This document shows positions 49,181-60,730 of a stretch of DNA of 64,000 nucleotides, in pieces. The translations under genes were made by a program, and so were the position numbers. Location of the stretch: contig WION01000036.1 of assembly GCA_015039365.1 (NCBI GenBank), forward strand, positions 186,001 through 250,000. Reading direction: 5' to 3'. The notes under the pieces are model-generated. The model was not told the origin of the DNA and did no database searches. It saw only the letters and a list, made by a program, of their open reading frames with translations. This DNA comes from Amanita rubescens (Eukaryota > Basidiomycota > Agaricomycetes > Agaricales > Amanitaceae). Every line of letters begins with the position of its first letter. Position 1 is the stretch's first letter.

Positions 49181-49732
49181 TTAGACGAGGAAGGCGGAGG
49201 TGATGATTATGATATAGGCGGTTAAAAGACGCCAAAAGAAACGGAAGTTTCTTTGATTTTCGAGGTTTTCGACCTCTTGGTTATCTCTTTCGAGATTACG
49301 GCGTGTACGCCTATTTGCTATGTGTTGGGCTACTGAAGTGCCCCTGGGTGGAATCCAAAGATCTAAGGTGGGCGGAACACCTTCTTCGATAGCTGCTTGT
49401 CGACGACGATGTATTATTTCGTCTTGCAAGGTGCGACCATTTCTAAGTCGAGCAGCTAGGAAGTGATCTCTTCGATCGTGAACTGTAACAGGTCCACGAG
49501 TTGTAACACCGAATCTGGTGTCAGGGTTGACAATACGAACTATTGTCCTAGAATAGGACGAAGATGGAATTGGTGCCGGTGTATCAATAAAAGTTCGATC
49601 CCCTAAGATTAAGGGAAACGGTGGGATTGGAGCGTCGTAAGAAGGAGGTAATCTCCGGGCAGGAGGAAACGATTCTCCTTCGGCTTCGTAAACTGGTAGC
49701 GGAGTACTAGTTTCGGAATCCAGTTTTCTTTC
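49181..49732 (-). CDS. Extra ORF upstream of Copia gag, with C-terminal membrane segment
   Basis: A 183-residue open stretch lies directly upstream of gag. Its stop and the gag ATG are separated by one base (TAA-C-ATG). There is no ATG near its start; instead it opens right after CTCTTTTAG (ending 49733), a good 3' splice site, so it is probably a second exon. The sequence is Pro-rich at first (PPARRLPPSYDAPIPPFP), then basic, and ends in a hydrophobic segment (FFWRLLTAYIIIITSAFLV). I know no standard Copia protein of this kind. It may be an N-terminal domain, a short envelope-like or membrane-targeting protein, or an upstream ORF controlling gag. Confidence 0.5.
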   Translation of the reverse strand, partial: ERKLDSETSTPLPVYEAEGESFPPARRLPPSYDAPIPPFPLILGDRTFIDTPAPIPSSSYSRTIVRIVNPDTRFGVTTRGPVTVHDRRDHFLAARLRNGRTLQDEIIHRRRQAAIEEGVPPTLDLWIPPRGTSVAQHIANRRTRRNLERDNQEVENLENQRNFRFFWRLLTAYIIIITSAFLV

Positions 49733-50629
49733 CTAAAAGAGAATTTAATGAGTTTAAAGCTTAATTAAAGCTAAAAGTCTAATTCGTCTTTATTAAGTTA
49801 CCAGGGTGCCATAGACTAGAATGTCAGACTATATAGAGTTCCTCGGTTATGAGTACAGTCCATATTCGGTTAAACCAACTGACCCTGAGTAACTTAGTTA
49901 CAAGCCAAGCTTAGATAAAGCTCAGATCCACATGTCCACTCGGTCTTGAAAGCTCGGATTATCCCTGAATGCTGTAAATGACATGCAAAGTCAATCGCTG
50001 GCTCAAGCGCTCTTGGGCGAACCACAGTTTTACCCGTTGCAATTGTAAATAGAAATAATGTCTGGTCCATAAACCCCCCAGACCATTATATAAGCATGAC
50101 CGGTAATCAATATGAAACTTCTAAATGGGATTATGGGATCACCATAGAGCCCAAACTTAGAATGATCCTAATGATCATTCCGATTAAAGGAGTCCCTAAG
50201 GGCACATCCTTAATAGACTGCGTGTACCACCCACAATGAGGTGTCAGCACATCCTTTATACTAGAAGTTTCTATATACGAGCCATATTGTATTATAAAGC
50301 CTCTAGGGGCTTATGATGTTATATCGTGCATGAATACCCCAGTCACATCACAGAGGGCAAGTATAACTCTGTGGGGGCCAACGTTGCCATGCCAGCATCG
50401 AGAAACATAGGAAGTACCCTTATCCCTGGGTGTCTAGGAGATCCCCCTAAAGCCCTAGGGTCCGGGCGCATGTCATTAGCGCATATGCCATATCAAGGAT
50501 TAGTTATATCAAGATGATAAGACCATATCAGGCTCGCTGCGATACTATACCAGTGGGACATCATGTCGGATGACGAGCAAGCGAGCGGCGATGTGGGTCC
50601 TGGCAATATCGACGGCGGGGCCCATAACC
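49733..50629 (-). other. Copia leader region
   Basis: About 900 bp between the 5' LTR and the extra ORF. It holds the probable primer-binding site next to the LTR and a candidate intron ending at 49733. Only a short unsupported frame is seen. Confidence 0.6.
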
Positions 50630-51036
50630 TGACGAAGAAGACAGGTCTACGCGAGAGCATGTCCACAGCATGAGCAGGTGCAATAGCTTACCTATTGCGA
50701 TATGATCTTAGCACTACCCTTCGGCGTAGTAGTGATAGTAAGAGGAAGAGAATGGATTGTCCTATTCTACGATACAGGACAGGTTTATATACTAAGAGAG
50801 AACAAATATGTATCTACATATGTGTAAGTGTATAGTATAGATGGGAAGATATGGCGTGCTAAGCACACCATAAGATGTGATCATGAGTCTATCATGATGT
50901 CACCATGATATCATAATGAAGTCATTATGATGTCATCTCTATGTCATACATAAAGGATGACGTGAGCGATATGAGTAACATTGATTGTAGTCAATCAGTA
51001 GTTAATCATTCTATAAATATAATTCTATATTTAACA
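50630..51036 (-). repeat. 5' LTR of the Copia element
   Basis: 407 bp, apparently identical to 34704-35110. Flanked outside by GATTT (51037-51041). Confidence 0.95.
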
Positions 51037-51365
51037 GATTTCAATAGCAGGTAACACCTTTGCATGGTGGCTATGAGATTGAATCCTTGTCTGATTGCGC
51101 TGACGCTGTGGTTGACTTGCAACCATTGGCTGCTGTGTCATCCTTCTTTCAGAAAACTTGGTATAATATGTTGACAGATGCTCAGGCAGTTTATAGAATA
51201 TTGTTTCACCATTGGCATGAGAAGACCACCAATATGCCATTTGCTGAAAATGTGGCTTGTTCTGGGTGCACCATGCACCTCCAGGCAGGATAGCTTTTGC
51301 AAAGAGATCAAATTCTCCCTTGGTATGAACTGGGGTTACACCAAACTTTGTCCTTTGTGCTTTAG
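51037..51365 (-). pseudogene. Middle piece of the interrupted transposon exonuclease gene
   Basis: The minus-strand frame between the two LTR insertions encodes KFGVTPVHTKGEFDLFAKAI, WWSSHANGETIFY and a Gln/Arg-rich stretch. On its upstream side it joins the 60928-64000 piece after removal of element B and one TTTAG (…AFLAK to AQRTKF). On its downstream side it joins 34703 after removal of the Copia element. Both joins are in frame, which proves a single ancestral ORF. Confidence 0.88.
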
Positions 51366-51550
51366 TGTAACGGGTATATTTCCGTTACAGGAAGTCAGAG
51401 ATAATATGTACAAACAATACAGTATATACTCGTGTTTGGCACTGTATATAGGCATCTTTACAACTACCTACTACACGAATATACAAGTTGATTCAGTGTA
51501 GTCCGGGTGTACACAAGATAACCAACACATAACGGATAATATCCGTTACA
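51366..51550 (+). repeat. 5' LTR of element B
   Basis: 185 bp. Compared with the 3' copy I see two substitutions (near 51487 and 51544). It starts with an internal inverted repeat (TGTAACGG near the start, CCGTTACA at both ends). Confidence 0.92.
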
Positions 51551-51748
51551 CTTTTTTACACTCTCGAAGTGTAGTAGGCCCTTTACAGGAGCCTTTTTAT
51601 CGATTACAAACACGAGTACAGTGTTGCAGCCCCGGCCGCGACACTCTAAGAAGTCTCCCGAGACTTCTAAACACCTAAACCAAGTCTACACACGTAGACT
51701 CTCAACCAGAACGCATAAAACACATTCCGAAATACCCGAGTATTCTTA

Positions 51749-52246
51749 ATGCTCGACGAGCCTCAATACACGAGGCTTTACACTCAACAAGCCTTTCAAG
51801 GCTCGTACAATCTGAAAGACCCTCCCAGGTCTCTGACACTTAAGTATCCAGGCCCTCATTGGGTCCCGGACAACTTGCGCGCAGCCTGGTGCGCAGCCGA
51901 AACACTTACGCGTTGCTTATCACGCGACACGTCAATCACCTACAAGTCCGCACGCCGAATGCTGGACTTGGTCTTACCTGACCAGCGCGACAATTGCGAG
52001 ATCGGAATTGAGCTCATGCTCAAAGCCGGATGGTTCACACCAGAACGAGAGCAGTCAAGCGCTCGTTCTTCCATCACTCAGAACCCATTGAAACAGGGTA
52101 CTCATGGATCACGCAAACGGGATAGCCCACGAGCCTCCCGTCTTTTAGATGACATGCTGGATGAGTTCATAAAACGCCAAGACGAGTTGAGATCCGAGTT
52201 AGCGAAGCGCGAGGAGCTCAAGTCCTCGTTACGTCCTGCCACCTGA
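51749..52246 (+). CDS. First ORF of element B, possibly Gag-like
   Basis: 165 residues from ATG 51749. It looks globular in the first half (HWVPDNLRAAWCAAETLTRC, LPDQRDNCEIGIELMLKAGW) and charged and helical at the end (DEFIKRQDELRSELAKREEL). The second ORF starts 5 nt after it in another phase, a layout that recalls gag/pol overlap. The Gag role is a guess from position; no zinc knuckle or major homology region is visible. Confidence 0.5.
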   Translation: MLDEPQYTRLYTQQAFQGSYNLKDPPRSLTLKYPGPHWVPDNLRAAWCAAETLTRCLSRDTSITYKSARRMLDLVLPDQRDNCEIGIELMLKAGWFTPEREQSSARSSITQNPLKQGTHGSRKRDSPRASRLLDDMLDEFIKRQDELRSELAKREELKSSLRPAT

Positions 52247-52251
52247 GTCCA

Positions 52252-55200
52252 ATGCCCGGCGCATCCGTTTTCATTCGAGAACAGCCTCAGAAGACTGTTC
52301 TAACCGAAGAGCAACAGAAAGGAAGCTCTTTCTCCGACTTGAAACCCGCGAAGCCAACGTTCTCTGACTCCTTTTCTGAACCGGGGAAGGTGATGGCTGA
52401 GAGATCGCCATTGAGTCCGTTACGGCCGTCCGTTCTCTCTGGGCCATTGCAGTCAAACCTCGGTGAAAGAACCCGTCCACGAGTGACGTCTGTGGCCAGT
52501 CTGAGAGTCTCAGCCACCGAGACTCAGAATTCAGCCGAACGAGTGCAATTGACTCGTTGTATGGCAGTTCTGAGCTCTGCAAAGCCGGACCACTTGCCTG
52601 CGCCTCAAGGACTTGAGTTGAGTGCTCCGAGATTCACCCGAGAGCCTCCTTCAGCTCGTAAATCCACTTTAACGAGTCATAACGCCCTCAAGTCGATTCC
52701 CGAGATGGATTCAGCCATCTCCTGGCCTTCACCAAGCCTTAGCGTGCGCGCAAAGGCTCAAGAACAGTCTATTGAGACCGTTCTAGATAGAGAATCCCCG
52801 AAAGGAAGTCCCCACATTGACTTAAAGCTGTTTGGCCCGGATGTCTCGGCTCCTGCGCCTTCCACGTGCGGAATTGCTCGAATGCCCGAGAGATCACCTG
52901 CTGGAAAGGGAGAAGTCAGCTTGGAGAAGCGAATGAGTGCAGTTAAGCACTCACCTGTAGCCGAAGCAGCCCCCACGCCGCCAAAGTCCATGCCCGTCTC
53001 GTATATACGGGCCCTGCCTGCCTCTTCTTCCAAGGATGGAGTTCCTCTATCCCCCCGGGTGATCCCAATGCAACGTACGCCTATCGGTGTCAACACGCGT
53101 CGAGTAGTAAACGATACGACTCACCGTCAGGATGAGACTCCTCGAGTCTTCCGAAAACCTTCTTCGCCGCGGTATGAAACGCCTTCTCCTGCGATTTCGG
53201 AACGACGCAACCTCAGTGTTGTAATGAGTACAACGCCAAAGTCGAGCAGCTGGCTCTCACCTTCGAGGAACGCAATCTCCACGTCGCGAAACTCTACGCC
53301 CGTTTCCTTTATTCCGCGGGCCCCTCCTGTCAATAAGCCCAACGACAGGATTGCTATGTCTCTCCAGATGGTTTCGACGCGGCGTGCGCCAAATATAGTC
53401 AATACGCGTCGCGTGGTGAAAGTAGATGCTCACCATCATGATGAGACTTGTTCGAGAGTCTCGTCAAAAGCCGTGAACCCGCGGATTGGTAAAACACCGA
53501 TTGCAGGTGTTGAAGGACGCTCCAACAAGCGCTCTAATGTCAATAGAGGGCCAGCTATCAAGCAAGCCCTGATGTCCTCCCTTTCATCCGAGATGGGGGA
53601 GAGACGACGGGTTCCTGACACCGTCGTCAGTAAGATAAAAGGAACAATGGAGGAAACACACTCACCTTTCGACAACGCAACCCTCTTGCTGCTCGAATCC
53701 GTGCAAACTTTCCCGATCTTGACGCCTTACAACCGTCCCTTTGTGGAGGGGATCGTATCATCCTCTTTCGAAGTTTCGACACCTGTCACATTGGGTGTTG
53801 TCAATAACGGACGTTTGGCAAGTATTGGCACTGACCAAGAGGTAAAGACTCTCACGAGAGTCTCATCGAAGACCACAGTTCCGCGGTCTGATAAACCACT
53901 CGCCGAATGTTCTAACCTTGAGGAAGGGTATGCCGTTGAGCAAGCCCTGGCTTTTTCTCATTCAACCGAAGTGGGGAAGGGACGGCAAGCCTGTAATGCT
54001 GCCGTTATCAACGAGCAGAAGGAGGAGGAAGCATCCTCACCCAGTGAAGTCCCGGTTGTTCCTGTACAATCGGTCTCCACTCCCGATGCCTCGTCCTTCA
54101 CTCCCGTGCGAGACGTACCTCTTCGTCTGTTTTCAGACAAATACATACCGCCTGTTGAGGAGTTATCTAGACGACATGATGTTAGTGTCGTCTGTAAGAC
54201 TTCGGAAGTGTGTTCATCACACTCACGTAGTCTCGAGACCACTCGAAAGCGGGCTATCGTTTCCACCGTTCCCTTTTCCGTTGAAGGGGAAGGGCAGCTC
54301 AAGAGAGCTGCTGCATATATTCAAGAGCGTATCAAACGTCGCTCTTCCGTGCCTGACGAGTTTCCTCGTTACGGTTCCAAAGGACCTCCCGATAAGCGTA
54401 TGGAGATTACATCAACAGCAATCGAGTCGCGACGTCTAGAAACAGATGTCATCAGAGCAAGGTTGGAGGCGAGAACAACGCTCACCTTGTCCCCATGTCG
54501 TACAAAGGGCGTCAAGCTCTCTCATTCATCGCCAGAGGCTACTCTTGAGTTGCCTGACTCGAGTCTTGGGACCTCGGTCACGGATGGTCGGGATTTGAAG
54601 CCACGACAGCTTGGACAAGCTGTCGAAGCAATCAGATGCTCTGACGAGTGTCTAAAGACTGAGGATTCAGTCTTGGAGGAGTCGGTCATAGCTCCTCGGG
54701 TTCTTAAGAACGAATGGGCTCCTGGGCCTGATGAAGGACAGCCTGTGTCTTGGAAAGTTGTCAGTAAAACTGAAATGAGGAGTGCATGTCTGCACTCACC
54801 TGTTACCTCAGCGGCCCTCACGCCGTTTGCTCTCTTGCCTGCCTTCCTGTCGCAGGCCCTTCCGTCCAGTCTGCTGAGTTCAGAACTCAGCGGTTTTCTT
54901 ACAAAGTCTTCTGGTGAAGGAGACTGCGAGTGGCGACATAATAAGGTCGCTAACTCACCGAACAATCCGGGTGTTGGAACGCAATCGCCCGAATCCAAGA
55001 TTAGAGTAGTAACGCTAGTCTCAAAGCCTTCGTTCAGCCTCAGCGTACACGCTAAGGCTCAAGAACAGCCTATTAAGGCCGTTCTGAATGTGACTTTTTT
55101 GTCGTCATCCAAGCGTTGCGAGAACCGCGAGTCTGCGAAACATTCCGTGGACAAGGTCAACATTAGAGCAGGGAAGGGTTTGGGTGCTGCTGAACGCTCA

Positions 55201-55628
55201 CCTTTTACCAACGCAGTCTCAACGCTGCGTAGATCCTTGCCTGTTCCCTCTCTACGGGCCCCTCATGCCCGTTATTTCAAAGATGGGGCTACTCCGTCCT
55301 TTCCGATGAATTCGACGCGACGCATGCTGGGAGTAGTCAATACGCGTCGAGTGGTGAGCGTAATGACTCACCTCAAACCTGAGACTCCCTCTCGAGTCTC
55401 TTGTGAAGTTGCTTCAACGCGGTCGGATAAAGCGCCATCCGCGGGTGCTCAAGGACGCTCCGATGAGCGTTCTAACAGTGCTGCAGGGCCTGCTGTTGAG
55501 CAAGCCCTTGTCCTTTCTTCTTTGAAAGAAGGGGAGGAACGGCGAGCCTGTGATGCCGTTATCAGTATACTAAGGAAGAATGAGGGAGAGTTTTCACCTG
55601 AGGCCTCGGTAGCCCGAGGTCTTTACTG
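52252..55628 (+). pseudogene. Second ORF of element B, 5' part, interrupted
   Basis: Open from ATG 52252 to the insertion at 55628. The protein is Ser/Pro/Arg-rich with diverged repeats like those of element A: RRVPDTVVSKIKG…SP, PNIVNTRRVVKVDA, and an AAAYIQERIKRRSS…KGPPDK module near 54310-54400. The reading frame continues exactly at 58099 after the 2.5-kb insertion (…ARGLY to WVAPTLPV), so the original ORF was about 1550 codons. Antisense intron-like units occur at 53081-53124, 53615-53665, 54167-54226 and 55327-55371. Confidence 0.6.
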
Positions 55629-58098
55629 TCCCCCCCCTATTCCGATCGGAGTCCGATCGGAGTCCGAGGAGTCCTATAGGAGTCACATCGGAATTTATTA
55701 CAAATAAGATTACATTAACATTACAAATTTTTTAACACTACATTTTTCAATCGGACTGGTATCGGATGAATAGGAAGCCTTCCGACGGACTCGAATAGGA
55801 CATAGGACTCTAATAGGACTATTCCTATAGGACTCCGACAATTCTGCGCTTTTTAATGTAGTCTTTGTAGTCTCATTTGTAATACTACCATTTGCCAAGA
55901 GTACTGTGTGACCGTGGGAAAATTTGGAAAAAAAAATGTGAAAAATGCAGAAAAATCATGTAATCAGACCAGTGTGTAAATGAACATGCCAAACAATGCC
56001 AAACTCAAGTTATTTGCAAAATACTGTTTTAAACGCTTCATGTTAAAAAATTGAATGGCTGCCAAAAATCTTGAAAAATCTGGAAAAATCATGCGATCAG
56101 ATTAGTGTGGAAATTAACATGCCAAACAATGCCAAACTCAAGATATTTGCAAAATACTGTTTTAAACACTTCATGTTGAAAAATTGAAAGGCTGCTAAAA
56201 ATCTTGAAAAATCTGGAAAAATCATGTGATCAAGATGGTGCAAGAATCATGCTCTAGAACAGAGCCAAACCCAAGATATTTGTAATTTATTCTTCAGATA
56301 TAATGGAGAGAAAATTGATAGGTTGCCAAAACATCTTGTGACTTTGTACAAGGGCCCCTGGTTATGTTGATAAGACAATTGAACCACTGGGGGTGTGGGG
56401 TCAGAGAAACTTCAAACATATTAGGTAAAACAATAGAATATCATAGTCTTAGGTTTGAGGCAATTCTGGAACAGAGCATGGACAACCGTAAAGTTATAGT
56501 ACTAGTAAAGGTGAGACTGACTGATATTGGCCTAGGCACTGTACTTAACTTCAAATTACTAATAGTACCTGTGATTGGAGGTAGCTGATAATGATCCAGA
56601 GTAGGGCACTCAGTGTGGCAGGTCACAGGTGCCAGATGTCACTGCCACTGTGATTGGAACTTGAAGTTGATACTAGCCTATTACATGTCACTGAGCCACC
56701 ATTCTGTTACTAATAGTATTGACTCCCACATTATGCATGCCTGATTAGTTTTGGAAGTGACAGACCCACTTATGTATCTCTACTTACTCATCATCAAATT
56801 ATCTATCATTGTCCACACTCTGTTCAATTTCTATCATCACTGTTCTCTTAGTATTTGAGTTAACCATTGCTGAGTTAACTTTGCCACCGTATGCTTCTAG
56901 TGTGGAAGCTTAGTACATCAGCTAACACAGCAAAAGTCTGATCACAGACTTGTCTGATGTTATCTGATGCTTAAGTGTCTCTCACTGCTGCTCAGATGGT
57001 TAGATAGTCTGAAGACAAGTCAGACAACTTATGAAACACTGTCTGTCAGACAGTCAGATAATCTGTGTGTCAGCATCTGTCAGTGCCTATTAGATAGTCA
57101 GACAACCAGACAATTAGTGTGTTAGCATCTGTCAGTGCCTGTCAGATAGTCAGACAGTCAGACAATTATTAATATGCTTCTAACAACCACAGCTCACTGT
57201 GCCATACCATCCGACCAAATAACCAAGAACTCATCTCCACCTGCTTTCACCCCTTGACTTCAATACATACATAATCACAAATCCCTCATATTTACATACC
57301 TATGACAAATTGACAATCATAGGTGATTGGTGGTGAGTCATTGGTTGTTGCTGGCAACAAACATGTGGGATTGTGGAACTAAAACTAGATCATCACTTCA
57401 ACTGGCACTCTGCACTGCACCTCCAGCAGCCACTGCCATCATGTGCATGTTGCCAATGTCCTTGACCTCAGCAGCTACTCACCACTCAAGTCACATTACT
57501 GAAACTGACTTTCACCACTGCCAGCCCTTTCTAACTGATCACACATACTACATTGACTCATCATCACCAGCCAGACACACCCAAATTGTGTTGGGTTCAA
57601 CTATGGCTTTGCAGGTGGTCACATGGAGTGGTGATACATTCCTTTACATTTACCTAGAATTTGGCTCAGATTTGTGTCCTAATTCTTGCATGACCTTGTG
57701 TGCGTTTTTCAAGATCACACTTGCATCTGAAAAGTATTTTGCAAATATGTCAAGTTTGCCATTGTTTGGTTTTATAATTCTTATATAACCTGGATCACAT
57801 GGATTTTCCGCATTTTTTCAGTATTTTTTTGAATTTATTCTGCAAGTTAAAGATACCTAATATAAATAAACATAAATAAACAATACCAAACATGGTTCCC
57901 TATTTTTAAGGATTTTGGATTTCTTTTGCAAGTTAAGATGCCTAATATAAACAAACATAAACAAACAAAGCCAAACATGTTTCCTACCATTTTACCTTTT
58001 TTTACATTTTATCAGAAAGTGATCAGAGTCCTATAGGAGTCCTATAGGAGTCCTAGGAGTCTGTCGGAGTCTAATCGGACTGGGGGGGGAGTGTAAAG
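55629..58098. mobile_element. 2.5-kb non-autonomous element inside element B
   Basis: It splits the element B ORF. TACTG at 55624-55628 and 58099-58103 fits a 5-bp target duplication that restores the frame. Both ends carry long C/G runs followed by GGAGTCC-type arrays in inverted orientation (55640-55700, 58025-58080). The interior is AT-rich, without the hairpins of element B, and includes a CAGACAATCAGAC zone (56930-57180). It resembles the element at 31506-33787. The exact ends are uncertain because the flanking CTTTAC/GTAAAG could also belong to the inverted repeats. Confidence 0.6.
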
Positions 58099-59361
58099 TA
58101 CTGGGTAGCCCCCACGTTACCCGTTTGCGCTTCCGCCCCATCACTCGTCATTCCCGTGCAAACTGCAAACCCTCGTCTGCCTACAGCGGAGCCCATGTCA
58201 CCTATTAATACGGTACCAAGACGATGTGATCTAGACATTGTCTGTGAGATGCTAATAGCGAGTGACAGATTGCACTCGCCAAGTTCCGAGACTGCCCAAA
58301 AGCAGTCTGTGCCTGCGGGCGCCCTTTCCAAAGACGGGAAAAGAACGTGGCTAGATAGAGCTGCCACGTACGTCAAAGAACGACTGAATGGTCGCTCTTC
58401 CGCATGCGACGAGTTCGAACGTTGCAGCCACAAGGGTCCACCTAACAAGTTCCGGGAATCCGAGACTGACGAAGAGATTCGACGTCGTAGGCTAATAGAC
58501 GTCGTAAATGAGTTGAAGGCGAGCGGGAAACCACGCTCACCTTGTGCTTGTCCCGAGAGCTCTAGGCTCTTCCGATCTCTGCCCAAGGATGGATCACCAC
58601 AGTGCAGCAGCCTGCCAATCCACAGCTGCAAAAAGATCTGTTTTACGGTCACGAATTTGTCGCCCGTCTTAGCCGTGCTACATGCGGCCCCTATGCTGCT
58701 CTGTTCATCTGAATCTGCCCCTTTACCACGTCTGCCCTCCGAGTCATCTGAATCTGCCCCTTTACCACGTCTGCCCTCCGAGTCTGCTGTTTCGCAGCAG
58801 ACTGTTCCTTCCAGTCGGTCGAGTCTTGAACTTGACGGACTTGTTACGAAGTCTTCGGATGATGAAGACTGTAAGCTACGGCCTTGTAAGGTTGTTAGCT
58901 CATCGAGTTTTCCGGGTGATGGAACGCACCCACCCGAAACTAAGACTGGCATGCTATTGCCAGTCTCGAAACCCGACGTAATTCGGGAATCTGCTTCTCG
59001 CATCCTGAGTATTGAACTTGAGTGGCGAGCGCATTTCAAGCCACCAAACGTTGCATTTGAGCCTGAACGACGCAATAGGAGCATTGTTAGCAAAACTGTT
59101 AGCTCAAGTGCTACGAAGCACTTACTATCAGCCAAGGCAGCGTTCGCGCCGCCTATTTCGCCATCTACGCGCTCACTGGGGATGTGTAACCCATGCATTG
59201 CGCGAGTTCTTAAGCCACCCGATTGGGCAGCTTTACGACGACTTATAAATGGAGTCGTTGGTATTTTCGAACTTAGACGAGGGTTGAGCTGCTCACGTAG
59301 TAACGCGCGCTTGGCCCCCATCTTCCGCTGTCTTCGCGCAGCTCTTGAGATCAGCTCTTAA
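58099..59361 (+). pseudogene. Second ORF of element B, 3' part
   Basis: Continues the frame cut at 55628 and stops at TAA 59359. It contains another copy of the shared module (AATYVKERLNGRSS…KGPPNK, about 58355-58455). A 39-bp exact tandem duplication (58705-58743, 58744-58782) repeats SSESAPLPRLPSE. The opposite strand is also open for 416 codons (59321-58071), which is unusual. No known domain. Confidence 0.6.
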
Positions 59362-60730
59362 GCTGGTCTGAGCCTGTAAATACTATGTGAATAAGACTCT
59401 ATTATGTTAATACATTTGAGTTGCTCGACAACTCACCTAATCTTAAGCCGCTGCAGACGGGATTCAAAACCCTGTCTATAATCCTGTTCGTGCTGTTTCA
59501 TACAGCTCCCTAGATCGGCTAGCAAGCTGATCTTAAGCCTTTCATTCGGAGGGGAAGGGACTCGGGACGAGTTGTTTCCGATTCGTTTCGGGGCCTAACA
59601 CAAGAGAGAGCACGATAGGCTCCCTCTGGAATCATTATAAGAACTCTCTTCCGAGTACTAGCCTTCGTCATCGTGTAGCAGATAGGAGAGGCCAAATGTC
59701 CAGACCTTGGTGATCCGAGGACCGGTCTTGAGTACCTGAGCCGTGCTCTTGTCTTCTTGAAGCGATAACAGTGTCGAGTTGAGCAACAAGCGCAGAAGTA
59801 GAAGACGAGGACTTACCTTATCCCCGCTGCTGCCCTCATGCAGCTGTTATTGCTCCCCTCGCCTCTCCTGGATCTCCGTGGTGCAATGAAGGATTTCAGA
59901 ACGGCTTTAAAGCCGTTCTCCATAGATCTCGTCGATGGAGATCTTCTCGTGGCATTATCGCTAAGGGCTGGCGATAAACGAAGTCTGATGCGTCCTAGGC
60001 ACGTGTCACATGACCGCGGCCTTCCGGCTCGCGCCCTTGAGCCGGTACTCATGCTCAACTAAATGGAGCGCGAAATGTGTTCGGATCTCTCTCTCTCACC
60101 CAAAGCATCTCATCTTTGTCTACATCCAACCGGGAAGCCATACTATCGCCCATTAGACCACGCGGCTACTTAGTTCGCACTAAGTTCAACTGGTCACAAC
60201 CATGACGACCTTCCTTAACAGGAAGGCACGTCTAATTTCGATGTGCCTGCTCGTCAAACACGGAGTAGGCCTTTGCTCCTCACGAACATAGTCAAATATG
60301 TTTGTTTCTGTAAGGGATAGACCCCCATGTCTATCCCTCAACCTCAAATAAAGAAGTGTGGGTTTTACGAGTCGTAGAAACCGCATTTTTTTTCAATTTT
60401 TTCAATATTCTCCCACTAAAACCTTCACCTTGAAGGTTTAACCTACTTTGATACACGTCCTTTGCACCCCGCAGGTGTGGTGGGTAGGGGAGAGTATGGG
60501 GAGCTGACCTCACCAGGACAGCTGCAAAATTGGCCTATCCCAAGGCCATTAAGTAACCAAGATCGCCTTCCAAGGAAGATCTAATATTCATTAAGAAAGA
60601 ATTTGGTCCGCCACCAAATTTTTTCTTTCTTCTCTGCTAGTGATTCACGTACACGTGAATCTGGTGGGGGAGGGATCAGGAGCATATTTTCATGCACCTT
60701 CACTTCGAACTTGAGACTGCAGGGCAGTCT
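59362..60730 (+). other. 3' untranslated region of element B
   Basis: No gene recognised. Hairpins are dense: AAACCTTCA/TGAAGGTTT at 60419-60439, GATTCACGT/ACGTGAATC at 60642-60661, and ACGGCTTT/AAAGCCGT near 59900. It shares modules with the 3' region of element A. Confidence 0.55.

Larger units (their letters stand above)
34704..51036 (-). mobile_element. Ty1/Copia LTR retrotransposon carrying a nested LTR element
   Basis: Two 407-bp LTRs (34704-35110 and 50630-51036) appear identical, start TG and end CA, and are flanked by GATTT at 34699-34703 and 51037-51041. The coding strand is minus: leader and extra ORF, Gag, protease, integrase, reverse transcriptase, RNase H (the Copia order). A probable primer-binding site GGTTATGGGCCC follows the 5' LTR (50618-50629, minus) and resembles the anticodon-loop complement of initiator tRNA-Met with one mismatch. 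The polypurine tract is GCGAAGGGGTG (35111-35121). The pol gene is split by element A (37456-45658). Total length is 16.3 kb, or about 8.1 kb without the insert. Confidence 0.95.

Noticed and set aside
60069..60176. tRNA-Pro-like words on the minus strand (an A-box TGGTCTAATGG and a CTTTGGGTG anticodon-loop-like string)
   Set aside because: The spacing is wrong by about 40 nt, the acceptor stem does not pair and the B-box is poor. At most it is a degenerate tRNA-derived fragment.
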